Shown here piece by piece: positions 9,026 to 16,871 of a stretch of DNA of 64,000 nt. The DNA is from Bacteroidales bacterium UBA5429 (GTDB taxonomy: Bacteria > Bacteroidota > Bacteroidia > Bacteroidales > WCHB1-69): the NCBI GenBank assembly GCA_002427605.1, contig DIRT01000017.1, positions 13,336 through 77,335 on the forward strand. Direction: 5' to 3'. The notes beneath the pieces were generated by a model, which was not told where the DNA came from, searched no databases, and saw nothing but the letters and a program-made list of their open reading frames with translations. The translations under genes and the position numbers were made by a program. Within the stretch, counting starts at the first letter, position 1; every line of letters starts with the position of its first letter.

Positions 9026-10474
9026 TTATTGTTTAATCACCTTAAACTCTTCTGTACCTTCCGCGGCACGAAGTTTAAGAATATAAAATCCACTCCCAAG
9101 ATTAGAAAAATCAATAGAAGTATTATTTGGGGTGTTTTCTTTGCTGATCATTTTTCTTCCTAATGCATCATAGATCTTTACACTTTCGATCTTATCTGAA
9201 CATTCAATATGTAAATCATCCCTAACCGGGTTTGGATAAACCTTAATTGCAAATTCTTCCTCTTCATGAATAAAATCGGGACAATCATATTCTGAGTTGA
9301 CAACTAAAGTGTAATAGTCAGTTACTACCAGCCAACCACGATTGGTGGCCAGAGTATCACAGCAGAAACGGGTGCCCGGGTTTTTATTAACAATGATCTT
9401 ATATGTATTACCATCTGTTTTTTTGGGTAAGAGGTAAAATAAAGAGTCCAATCCACAGGCAGAGAGTTTATTGTCCTGACACTCAATGTAGGTTAGATTT
9501 TCACAACCCCATATTTTAATACTTGAAAGATCATTCTCAGAGCAATTGAAAGTGTGCAAGAGCGGACAGTAACTAAGATTCAAAATAGAGAGATTATTAC
9601 CGGGACAATGCTAATTATTCAAATTTGTGCAACTACTTAGATCTAAAGAAGAAAGATCATTCTTTTCGCAATTTAATACAATCAAATTTGAACACCCGGT
9701 TAAATTCAAAGAAGAAATATTGTTATCATAGCACGACATCCTTTCTAAAGCTGGGCAATCACTCAGATCCAAAGAAGTGAGATTATTATATCCGCATTGT
9801 AATTCAATTAAAGCTGTGCAGCCACTTACGTTTAGAGAAGTAAAAGCACTACTAAAGCATTTCAGTTCTTCCAAAGCTGTAAGACCACTTACATCCAGGG
9901 AAGAAAGTGAATAATTATAATTGCAATGTAATGATTCCAAAGCTGTGCAGCCACTTAGGTTCATAGTAATAAGAAAAGGATTAAAATCGGATTCTATCGT
10001 TTTTAAAGCTGTACAACCACTCAGATTCAAAGAAGTGAGAGATTGATTAATACTGCAATCCAACTCTTCTAATGCTGTTTGTCCACTAAAATCAAGGGAA
10101 ATAAAAGAATTACTATGACAATATAACGTTGTTAATCCGGTATTATTAGAAATATCTAACTCGGTTAAATATCTGGAACTACAATCAAATTTTGTTATAT
10201 CACCATAAATGGTCACTGTATGACTTGGTACATAAAATGAAAAATAGTATAAATATGTGCCAATGCTAAAAGTAGTATCTAGTGTTCCGCAAAGAAGCCT
10301 TGCTTTTGTGTTTGGAGAATCAGCCGCAAATTTGAAGGTTATAACCCTCTCTACACTATCTGATTCCAGTTCAATCCAGCGGTTCATATTCACTGTTTGT
10401 CCCATTGCCCAATTAATGTTGGCAAACAGAGTAAGCATTGCAAGTGCTAAAATGGATTTAAACATTGATTTCAT
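9026..10474 (-). pseudogene. Cysteine-bearing leucine-rich repeat protein with T9SS tail, interrupted by one in-frame TAG
   Basis: Two open segments, 10474-9611 (287 codons) and 9610-9026, lie in the same frame and are separated only by a TAG at 9611-9613. Read through, they form one 482-residue protein: signal peptide, beta-strand N-terminus, about a dozen repeats of the type LxxLxCxxNxLxxLDLSGCT, and a C-terminal T9SS type A sorting domain (VYPNPVRDDLHI to EEFKVIKQ). The repeat pattern continues unbroken across the stop, where leucine is expected, so a single T-to-A change (TTG to TAG) explains it. Without the second half the protein loses its secretion signal. It could be a recent pseudogene, a sequencing error or a readthrough product. 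Confidence 0.8.
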
Positions 10475-10518
10475 GGTATGAGGTATTTGGTTGATAAAAC
10501 TCTAACTATTTGATACCG

Positions 10519-10526
10519 CAAATCTA
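10519..10526 (-). promoter_or_regulatory. Bacteroidota -7 promoter box for the leucine-rich repeat gene
   Basis: The minus strand reads TAGATTTG, matching TAnnTTTG, 45 bases upstream of the ATG at 10474. The promoter looks intact although the gene has a stop codon. Confidence 0.55.
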
Positions 10527-10733
10527 ATAATTAATTTTCACATTGTTAAGTTTATATTGATAAAATATATTATTGCAATAAACAATCTTCAAATATGTTA
10601 AAATACTTATTTTTAACATTCAATAAAATTGATAAATATTCACTATTTTTTATAATAAAAAATACTTTTAAAACAATACAATAATAAAAAATAAGTAGCG
10701 TTTTACACAGATTATTAATTAAAATTTCAGATC

Positions 10734-11180
10734 ATGAAAGCTACTAAAACAATCGCCACTTTGGCACTTTTCTCAATCCTATTTTTCACACTTCAGGGAT
10801 GCGATAAGCAAGAAATTTTACGTACTCCAACTGAAATTCCTGTGGAAATTCAGACCTACGTTAACACTCATTTTCCTGACCATCAAATTCTTCAAGTGAT
10901 CAAAGAAACTGACGGTTTTACTGTTACTTATGACGTTTATTTGGACAAAGAGACTGAATTAGAGTTCAACAGAAAGAAAGAGATCATTAAGATTGATAGT
11001 GAATTTGAGCTACCGGACAGTGTTATTCCTGCTAAAATCAAAGCTTATGTTGTGGCGAATTTCCCTGCATTTTATATAGTAGGTTGGGAATTGGAAGGCA
11101 ATCACCAACAAATCACACTCAATAACGATATGGATATAGAATTTACCATGGATGGTGATTTTATCCGAATTGATGACTAG
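10734..11180 (+). CDS. PepSY-like (DUF2874-type) lipoprotein
   Basis: A 148-residue small secreted protein. The N-terminus has a hydrophobic segment ending TLQGCDKQ, a lipobox with cysteine near residue 23, so it is probably a lipoprotein. The rest holds two copies of a unit around IPVEIQTYVNTHFPDHQI and IPAKIKAYVVANFPAFYI, each followed by strands. This two-repeat layout is that of the PepSY-like family common in Bacteroidota, often resembling beta-lactamase-inhibitor folds. Its molecular role is unknown. It stands alone, followed by a run of ten C and a short T-rich stretch. Confidence 0.75.
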   Translation: MKATKTIATLALFSILFFTLQGCDKQEILRTPTEIPVEIQTYVNTHFPDHQILQVIKETDGFTVTYDVYLDKETELEFNRKKEIIKIDSEFELPDSVIPAKIKAYVVANFPAFYIVGWELEGNHQQITLNNDMDIEFTMDGDFIRIDD

Positions 11181-11247
11181 GCTGAACTAAGGAGCAATTT
11201 ATTGAGTTATTTTGATCATAAATTGGGGTGGAGCGATAGGTTTGCTT

Positions 11248-11257
11248 CCCCCCCCCC
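11248..11257. repeat. Homopolymer tract of ten C followed by nine T
   Basis: Ten consecutive C at 11248-11257, then AT-rich sequence with a T run. It lies between two 3' gene ends (10734-11180 plus, 11364-12821 minus). Such tracts are length-variable by slippage, but here no gene start is within reach, so an effect on expression is unlikely. The gap otherwise holds nothing I recognise. Confidence 0.6.
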
Positions 11258-11363
11258 ATTTTTTTTTCCAAAATAAAAGAAATCAAATAAAAATGATAAA
11301 GATAATCAGTTAAAAAGAGTCGGAAATCAATGTAAAATTACAAAAAAAACGATTAATTTTACT

Positions 11364-12821
11364 TTATCTTTGATAGTGTGGATCAAGGGGATGCCCCTCT
11401 TCTTTTTCTGTTGTTAAAAGACGAAGTAAGTGAGTAGTGAGTCCCTTTTCAGGAGAGGGAGGATATCGATTATAGAGTGTTCCATCCGGAGCCATCATGA
11501 GGTATTCCGGTAGTGAGGTGATCTCCATTTGTCTAAGAAAAGCGTAAGAATCGTTGAAGTGCACCATGTTCCAATCAAACTGAGGATATTTTTTTCTGAA
11601 CTGTAAAAATTTAGAAAAATCAGGATCCACAGCAACTCCTACAAAGGTAACTTTTCCTTCAAAACGTTTCTGTAACTCTTGAATGAGCGTCATTTCACGA
11701 ATACAGCTGACACATTGGGTCGAGAAAAAGTGATAATAAACCCATTGTCCTTTCAATTCTTCCGGATGGAAGAGAGAGCCATCAGCATATTTGAAAGAGA
11801 ATTCGGGAATGGAGGCACCAGCATTGAATTGAACTGCCTTATTGAGCGAATTGATAGCGATAGGTTGATGTTCAGGGAAGCGGGTGTTGGTAGCAATATG
11901 GTTTAAGAACTGAGTAATATTTTTTTGATTCAGTTCTTCATTGTTAATCATTTGTGCTAAATTCTTAATCAATACCAGCTCTCTTAAACGCTCATTGACT
12001 AATGAAAAATCTTTACCCACTTCATTGAACAGAGTGAGGTAGTCAGCGTTTTCGTTGATTGTTTTGTTTAAGGTCTCTTTTGATATTCTGGGTGATACTA
12101 AAAGGTAGTCGTTGAAGTAGTAGTTAAACAAGTTCATGTAAGCCGGATTGTTGTACAGAATATAATCATTGTCAAAATATTTTTGATAGATTCTTAAAGG
12201 CTCCTTACTGGAAAGAAAAGCCTCCAGTTGTCCTACAGTATAGTAGATATAGGAAAGGTAGTAGTTGGTGGGTTCATATCGGATGGGGAAGCTTTCACTC
12301 AATTCCGTGATTAAAGAATCCAGATGAGTCCAGCTTTTATACCATATAATATCTCTTCCGTATTTTTCAAGTAAGCGGGCATATTCAACTTCAAACTTTC
12401 CAATTTTATAATTGAGGTCGTTGGTATCCAGTTGAGAAGGAATGAGTTGAATAAAACCATTTTCATCAGCCGGATTGAACATAGTGAACAGGGCAGGGTC
12501 CATATCCAGTTTAAACTGATAATGGAGTCCGGGAACTACAAAAAGTTCAGTTGTAGCGCTGTTAATTTCCAATCTAATCAACTGGATAGTAGGCATCTGG
12601 AAGGAGAGTTTAAAGCTGCCATCTCTCGCAATTTGTTCTGATGTGGTTTCAATCGGATCCCAGTTGATATAGTCTGAAAAGGTAATAACCCGGATTTTAT
12701 AGTTGGTTGCAAATTCCGCTTTTCCCTCAATCACAACTTCGCGTGGTTTTTGCGCCTGTCCCTGAAATAGGGTCAGGAATAAGCCAATGAGTAGCACAAA
12801 ACGAAACAGGGAGCGAAACAT
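11364..12821 (-). CDS. Periplasmic TlpA-like thioredoxin-fold protein
   Basis: A 485-residue exported protein with an N-terminal signal peptide ending LFQGQAQ. Residues about 22-330 form an N-terminal region of the kind attached to Bacteroidota TlpA proteins (beta-rich start, then helices). A thioredoxin/redoxin domain covers about 335-480 with the redox pair C370-x-x-C373 (CVSC), followed by a cis-proline-like SLPEY. It probably reduces or isomerises disulfides in the periplasm. It is the last gene of a three-gene operon after threonylcarbamoyl-AMP synthase and coaD, with a 3-base gap. The functional link to those two is not obvious. Confidence 0.83.
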   Translation of the reverse strand: MFRSLFRFVLLIGLFLTLFQGQAQKPREVVIEGKAEFATNYKIRVITFSDYINWDPIETTSEQIARDGSFKLSFQMPTIQLIRLEINSATTELFVVPGLHYQFKLDMDPALFTMFNPADENGFIQLIPSQLDTNDLNYKIGKFEVEYARLLEKYGRDIIWYKSWTHLDSLITELSESFPIRYEPTNYYLSYIYYTVGQLEAFLSSKEPLRIYQKYFDNDYILYNNPAYMNLFNYYFNDYLLVSPRISKETLNKTINENADYLTLFNEVGKDFSLVNERLRELVLIKNLAQMINNEELNQKNITQFLNHIATNTRFPEHQPIAINSLNKAVQFNAGASIPEFSFKYADGSLFHPEELKGQWVYYHFFSTQCVSCIREMTLIQELQKRFEGKVTFVGVAVDPDFSKFLQFRKKYPQFDWNMVHFNDSYAFLRQMEITSLPEYLMMAPDGTLYNRYPPSPEKGLTTHLLRLLTTEKEEGHPLDPHYQR

Positions 12822-12824
12822 GAT

Positions 12825-13277
12825 CTATTTTTTTAGGCTTGAGTTAGGAACCATGGATGAGATGTCCCCCCCATGTTTTATTAGATCACGAACAATAGTA
12901 GAAGAAATATGGGAGAATTGAGGATCACTCATCAAGAAGAGTGTTTCAACGCCAAATAATTGCTGATTGGTAATTGCGATACTTCTTTCATATTCATAGT
13001 CAGTACTATTTCTGACTCCTCTCACAATGAATTGAATCCCCATTTCCTGGCAAAGTTCTCCTGTAAGTTTATCATATTGAATAATTTTCACATTTTTCCC
13101 TTGAAAACAGTTTTCTATCGCTTTAATTCGTTCTTCAATCGGAAAATAACTTTGTTTTTCGTGGTGTACGCCGATTGCAACCACCACTCTATCGAATATA
13201 GAGAGCGCCCGGTTGACTATCTCTTCGTGTCCTTTGGTAAATGGATCAAAAGATCCGGGAAAAAGTGCAATTTTCAT
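12825..13277 (-). CDS. coaD: Phosphopantetheine adenylyltransferase
   Basis: A 150-residue cytoplasmic nucleotidyltransferase of coenzyme A synthesis, transferring AMP from ATP to 4'-phosphopantetheine. The N-terminal GSFDPFTKGH motif (TxGH variant of HxGH) is diagnostic, as are the RGVRNSTDYEYE segment and SSTIVRDL near the C-terminus. The length is typical. The gene lies 9 bases after the upstream threonylcarbamoyl-AMP synthase and 3 bases before the TlpA-like gene. Type III pantothenate kinase (coaX), the first enzyme of the same pathway, is encoded elsewhere in this window at 59430. Confidence 0.96.
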   Translation of the reverse strand: MKIALFPGSFDPFTKGHEEIVNRALSIFDRVVVAIGVHHEKQSYFPIEERIKAIENCFQGKNVKIIQYDKLTGELCQEMGIQFIVRGVRNSTDYEYERSIAITNQQLFGVETLFLMSDPQFSHISSTIVRDLIKHGGDISSMVPNSSLKK

Positions 13278-13286
13278 AATTTAGCT

Positions 13287-13850
13287 TTATTCGCGTATGA
13301 CTACAAAATTATAATCATCAATAAATTTGATTAATCTTGATGGATTTAAGGTTGCTCCTTCTGCATACTCTTCTGGTACAACGTAATCAACTTTATTAAT
13401 AATATGAGCTGAAATATCTTTAAATGAAGCGGGAGATGGTTCTCCGGAAAGGTTTGCTGATGTGGATATAATCGGTTTATCCAATGCTTGAATCAGTTTC
13501 TGACAAAATTTATTTTTTACGATTCGAATCGCAATGCTTTGGTCCATTGGAATCAATCGGGAGGGTAAGTTTTTTGCTTTAGGATAAACGTAAGTAGTTG
13601 GACGATAGGTATGTGTGATTAAATCCCAGGCAATCAACGGGATATCTTCAACGTATAGAGGCAATCTGCTCTCACTGTCGATCAAGATGATTAAACTCTT
13701 GATTTCCTGTCTCTCTTTGATTTTATAAATTTTATCTACTGCCTTAGGATTGGTAGCATCACAACCTAATCCCCAAATCGTATCGGTGGGGTACAAGATC
13801 ACTTTACCCGCTTTTAAAAGTTCCGCGCATTTTGTTATTTCAGCATCCAT
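13287..13850 (-). CDS. Threonylcarbamoyl-AMP synthase (Sua5/YrdC/YciO family)
   Basis: A 187-residue single-domain YrdC-type protein. The ILYPTDTIWGLGCDA motif near the N-terminus and STSANLSGEPSP in the C-terminal third are family hallmarks. It condenses threonine, bicarbonate and ATP to threonylcarbamoyl-AMP for the t6A37 modification of ANN-decoding tRNAs. It lacks the extra C-terminal Sua5 domain. It is the first gene of the operon with coaD and the TlpA-like protein, with a TAnnTTTG box at 13873-13880. Confidence 0.9.
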   Translation of the reverse strand: MDAEITKCAELLKAGKVILYPTDTIWGLGCDATNPKAVDKIYKIKERQEIKSLIILIDSESRLPLYVEDIPLIAWDLITHTYRPTTYVYPKAKNLPSRLIPMDQSIAIRIVKNKFCQKLIQALDKPIISTSANLSGEPSPASFKDISAHIINKVDYVVPEEYAEGATLNPSRLIKFIDDYNFVVIRE

Positions 13851-13872
13851 AAATCAGCAATTAGTCAACCTG

Positions 13873-13880
13873 CAAAGATA
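13873..13880 (-). promoter_or_regulatory. Bacteroidota -7 promoter box for the YrdC-coaD operon
   Basis: The minus strand reads TATCTTTG, matching TAnnTTTG, 23 bases upstream of the ATG at 13850. A four-unit heptamer repeat lies immediately upstream (13888-13915), in the region where the -33 element should be. Confidence 0.65.
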
Positions 13881-13887
13881 TAAAAAA

Positions 13888-13915
13888 TTTCGGATTTCGG
13901 ATTTCGGATTTCGGA
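13888..13915. repeat. Heptanucleotide microsatellite, four TTTCGGA units
   Basis: Four perfect tandem copies of TTTCGGA. The array overlaps the expected -33 region of the minus-strand promoter at 13873-13880, so copy-number change could alter promoter strength. That effect is inference. Confidence 0.9.
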
Positions 13916-14014
13916 ATTGAATTTTTGATTTTCTTTCGATATTTTTTTGATTAATATGATTGTTAGGTTCACAATCCATTTTGATCTCAACCCTTCAAGT
14001 CAGAATATTTTTTA

Positions 14015-14022
14015 TACCTTTG
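14015..14022 (+). promoter_or_regulatory. Bacteroidota -7 promoter box for kdsA
   Basis: TACCTTTG matches TAnnTTTG and lies 21 bases upstream of the kdsA ATG at 14044. Confidence 0.65.
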
Positions 14023-14043
14023 CACTCTTAAATACATTGTTTT

Positions 14044-14838
14044 ATGATTACTTATGATAACAATCACTTTTTCCTTATTGCCGGTCCTTGTGTGGTTGAA
14101 AATGAGGAAATTACATACTCTATTGCAGAAACAATAGCAGAGATTTGTAAAAAGTTGGAGATTCACTTTTTCTTTAAAGCTTCTTACAAAAAGGCAAATC
14201 GCTCCTCCCAATACTCCTTCACCGGAATAGGAGATGATGAGGCATTACAGGTTTTGGCAAAAATAAAAAAGGAATTGGATTTACCTATTGTAACGGATGT
14301 TCACTCTGTTGAGGAGGTGGTAAAAGCAGCGGAAGTGGCAGATGTTTTGCAAATTCCGGCATTTTTATCCCGCCAAACAGAGTTGATTCAAGCTGCTGCC
14401 AAAACAGGAAAAGTAGTGAATATTAAAAAAGGACAATTTTTGGCTCCCAATCAAATGCAGTTCGCTGTCGATAAAGTGCGCTCTGTTGGTAATCCGCAAG
14501 TGATGATTACGGAAAGAGGAACCTCTTTTGGGTACAACAATCTGGTGGTAGATTTTACCGGCATTGAAGAGTTAAAGGAGAATGCTTGTCCGGTAGTGCT
14601 TGACGTTACTCACTCCTTGCAAATGCCTAATCAACCTGCAGGAGTAACCGGTGGCAGACCCCATTTGATTCCTACTATTGCCAAGGCAGGTATTGCAGTA
14701 GGTTTCGACGGAATTTTCCTGGAAACTCATCCGGATCCCCAAAATGCCTTATCAGATGGATCTAACATGTTGCCATTGAATCAGTTGGAATCCCTCTTGG
14801 TCTCACTTCTGAAAATCAGATATGCGATCATGAGTTAA
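14044..14838 (+). CDS. kdsA: 3-deoxy-8-phosphooctulonate synthase (KDO-8-P synthase)
   Basis: A 264-residue TIM-barrel aldolase condensing phosphoenolpyruvate with arabinose-5-phosphate to KDO-8-phosphate for lipopolysaccharide core. Signatures include LIAGPCVVENEE at the start, FKASYKKANRSS, FLSRQTELIQAAA, KKGQFLAP and GVTGGRPHLIPT near the end. The length is normal for the family. It shows that the organism makes a KDO-containing outer membrane lipid. The next gene starts 24 bases downstream and may be cotranscribed. Confidence 0.96.
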   Translation: MITYDNNHFFLIAGPCVVENEEITYSIAETIAEICKKLEIHFFFKASYKKANRSSQYSFTGIGDDEALQVLAKIKKELDLPIVTDVHSVEEVVKAAEVADVLQIPAFLSRQTELIQAAAKTGKVVNIKKGQFLAPNQMQFAVDKVRSVGNPQVMITERGTSFGYNNLVVDFTGIEELKENACPVVLDVTHSLQMPNQPAGVTGGRPHLIPTIAKAGIAVGFDGIFLETHPDPQNALSDGSNMLPLNQLESLLVSLLKIRYAIMS

Positions 14839-14862
14839 TATTCACGATAATTCCCTCTTTCA

Positions 14863-16857
14863 ATGAAAGCTCGTAACTGGAGATATCTTTTTATTTTTAT
14901 TGCGGTTTTTCTCCCCAATATCAACACGTTGACTCTGGATTACGCATTGGATGATCGTTTGGTGATATTTGAGAACAATTATACTTTGCAGGGTTGGGCA
15001 GGAACCAAAGATATTTTTACCCAGGATTCCTTTTCTGGCTATTTCGGACATGAGAAAAACCTGGTTGCAGGAGGCAGATATCGACCTTTGGCGCAGTTTA
15101 CCTTTATGGTTGAGTATGAACTGTTTGGAGGTGATCTCAAAAATCAGGTGGGAATGGATCGTGATCCGCGAAATGAGCAACTGTTTACCGATAGCATACT
15201 TCCCACGGTGAGTCACTTTGGAAATTTGGTACTCTATTTGTTGCTCGCTTTCCTGATTTATCATACTCTCAAAACGGCTTTTCCGCGTTGGGATCATGAA
15301 AAGTGGTATCTCTCCATTCCTTTTGTGGCAACAATCCTTTTTGTCCTTCATCCGCTTCATGTTGAGGCGGTCGCCAATATCAAAGGACGGGACGAGATCA
15401 TGACCATGTTGGGTGCCTTTTTTGCACTTTACGCTTCGATTCAATTTGTGATTACCAGAAAGAAATATTATCTTTTACTCTCCTTTTTGGGAATCCTTTT
15501 CAGTCTATTCTCTAAGGAAAACGGGATAACATTTTTGGCTGTGGTGCCGCTTGTCCTTTATTTTATGGATTCAAAACCTCAAAAATGGGACTATTTTTGG
15601 ACACTCATCCCGCTTTTTATCGGCTCAGCAATCTTTCTCTACGTTCGTTATCGGGCATTAGGTTCTATGATGGCAACCGAAGAGGTTCCCCAAATATTAA
15701 ACAATCCGTTTCTTCACGCCACTTTTGGAGAAAGAATCGCCACAGTATTATACACTTGGGCTATTTACCTGAAACTGATGATCTTCCCGCATCCGTTAAC
15801 ACACGATTATTATCCCCATCAAATAGAAATCACCAATTTTTCCAATCCTGTAGTGCTCCTTGTATTATTGGGAATTATCGGTTTAATCTACTTGATAGTC
15901 AAAGGATTCCGTAAAAAAACACTCATTGCGTTAGCCATCTCTTACTTCATCATCACCTTCTCCATCACCTCCAATCTTCTGTTCTCCGTCGGCACTTTTA
16001 TGAATGATCGTTTCCTCTTTATTCCACTTCTGGGTTTCACATTGATCATTTCTTTCTTTTTTATTTTGATATTAAAAAAAATGGGGGGCAGGAAGGTTCC
16101 CGCTGCACTGCCGTACATCACCCTTCTTCCTCTTTTCATCCTCTACGGTGCTAAGACGTTTGCGAGGAATTTTGTCTGGAAGAACGATATCAAGCTTTTT
16201 ACAACGGATGTACTCGTATCTGATAACAGTATCAAATGTAATACTTCTGCTGGGGGCAGTTATTTAAAATTGTACAAAGAGAGTCCGAAGGATCGCTATT
16301 TGAAGAGTGCACACGCTTACTTATCGAAAGCACTGCAATTGGATCCAACCAGTACCAATGCTCAAATGTTGCTGGCAGAGTACTATTTTTATAAAAAAGA
16401 GTATGCGGAGTCGTATCAGATTTATAATCAGATTGCAACATCCAATCCAAACCATGAATTAGCTGCTCAGAATGCTCAATTGGTTTTGCAGGCCTGGCAT
16501 GGGAATCGGGTAGAGGAGACAACGAAATTGCTGGAGGAGGGGAAGGCGGTTGAGGCGATGCAACAAATCAATCAACTCATTAAGGAGCAGGGCGAACAGG
16601 TGAACCTTTTGAATCAGAAAGGAAAAATATTTGGGCAAGGATTCAACCGTATGGACAGTGCAAGAGTCTATTTTAGAAAAGCACTGGCAATAGATCCAAA
16701 TAATACTCAAACATTGGAAAATATGGGAGTTAGCTTTGCTATTGAAAGTAGATTGGATTCTGCTTTGTATTACTTAGAACGTGCTTTAGAGCATAATCCA
16801 AACAGTGAAACACTGCAGAAAAATTTAGAAATGGTGAAACGGGATATGAAGAGATAA
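14863..16857 (+). CDS. TMTC/DUF1736-like membrane protein with C-terminal TPR repeats
   Basis: A 664-residue protein with about ten hydrophobic membrane segments in residues 1-450, then tetratricopeptide repeats (units around YLSKALQLDPTSTNAQ, YFRKALAIDPNNTQTL and YLERALEHNPNSETL). The membrane part has the TMTC-like motif HPLHVEAVANIKGRDE after the second helix and an early acidic pair DYALDDRLV, the features of GT-C fold O-mannosyltransferase-like proteins. A transfer of sugar from a lipid carrier to exported protein or glycan is plausible but unproven. It follows kdsA by 24 bases. Its stop is 14 bases before the helicase fusion, which has different base composition. Confidence 0.75.
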   Translation: MKARNWRYLFIFIAVFLPNINTLTLDYALDDRLVIFENNYTLQGWAGTKDIFTQDSFSGYFGHEKNLVAGGRYRPLAQFTFMVEYELFGGDLKNQVGMDRDPRNEQLFTDSILPTVSHFGNLVLYLLLAFLIYHTLKTAFPRWDHEKWYLSIPFVATILFVLHPLHVEAVANIKGRDEIMTMLGAFFALYASIQFVITRKKYYLLLSFLGILFSLFSKENGITFLAVVPLVLYFMDSKPQKWDYFWTLIPLFIGSAIFLYVRYRALGSMMATEEVPQILNNPFLHATFGERIATVLYTWAIYLKLMIFPHPLTHDYYPHQIEITNFSNPVVLLVLLGIIGLIYLIVKGFRKKTLIALAISYFIITFSITSNLLFSVGTFMNDRFLFIPLLGFTLIISFFFILILKKMGGRKVPAALPYITLLPLFILYGAKTFARNFVWKNDIKLFTTDVLVSDNSIKCNTSAGGSYLKLYKESPKDRYLKSAHAYLSKALQLDPTSTNAQMLLAEYYFYKKEYAESYQIYNQIATSNPNHELAAQNAQLVLQAWHGNRVEETTKLLEEGKAVEAMQQINQLIKEQGEQVNLLNQKGKIFGQGFNRMDSARVYFRKALAIDPNNTQTLENMGVSFAIESRLDSALYYLERALEHNPNSETLQKNLEMVKRDMKR

Positions 16858-16871
16858 AGGCTGAAATATAA

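Noticed and set aside
9611..9613. Pyrrolysine or other dedicated amber recoding
   Set aside because: No pyl genes are seen in the window, the expected residue is leucine, and the other lone stop in the window is TAA.
11248..11270. Phase-variable C tract controlling a gene
   Set aside because: The ten-C run lies between two 3' gene ends, away from any start codon or promoter.
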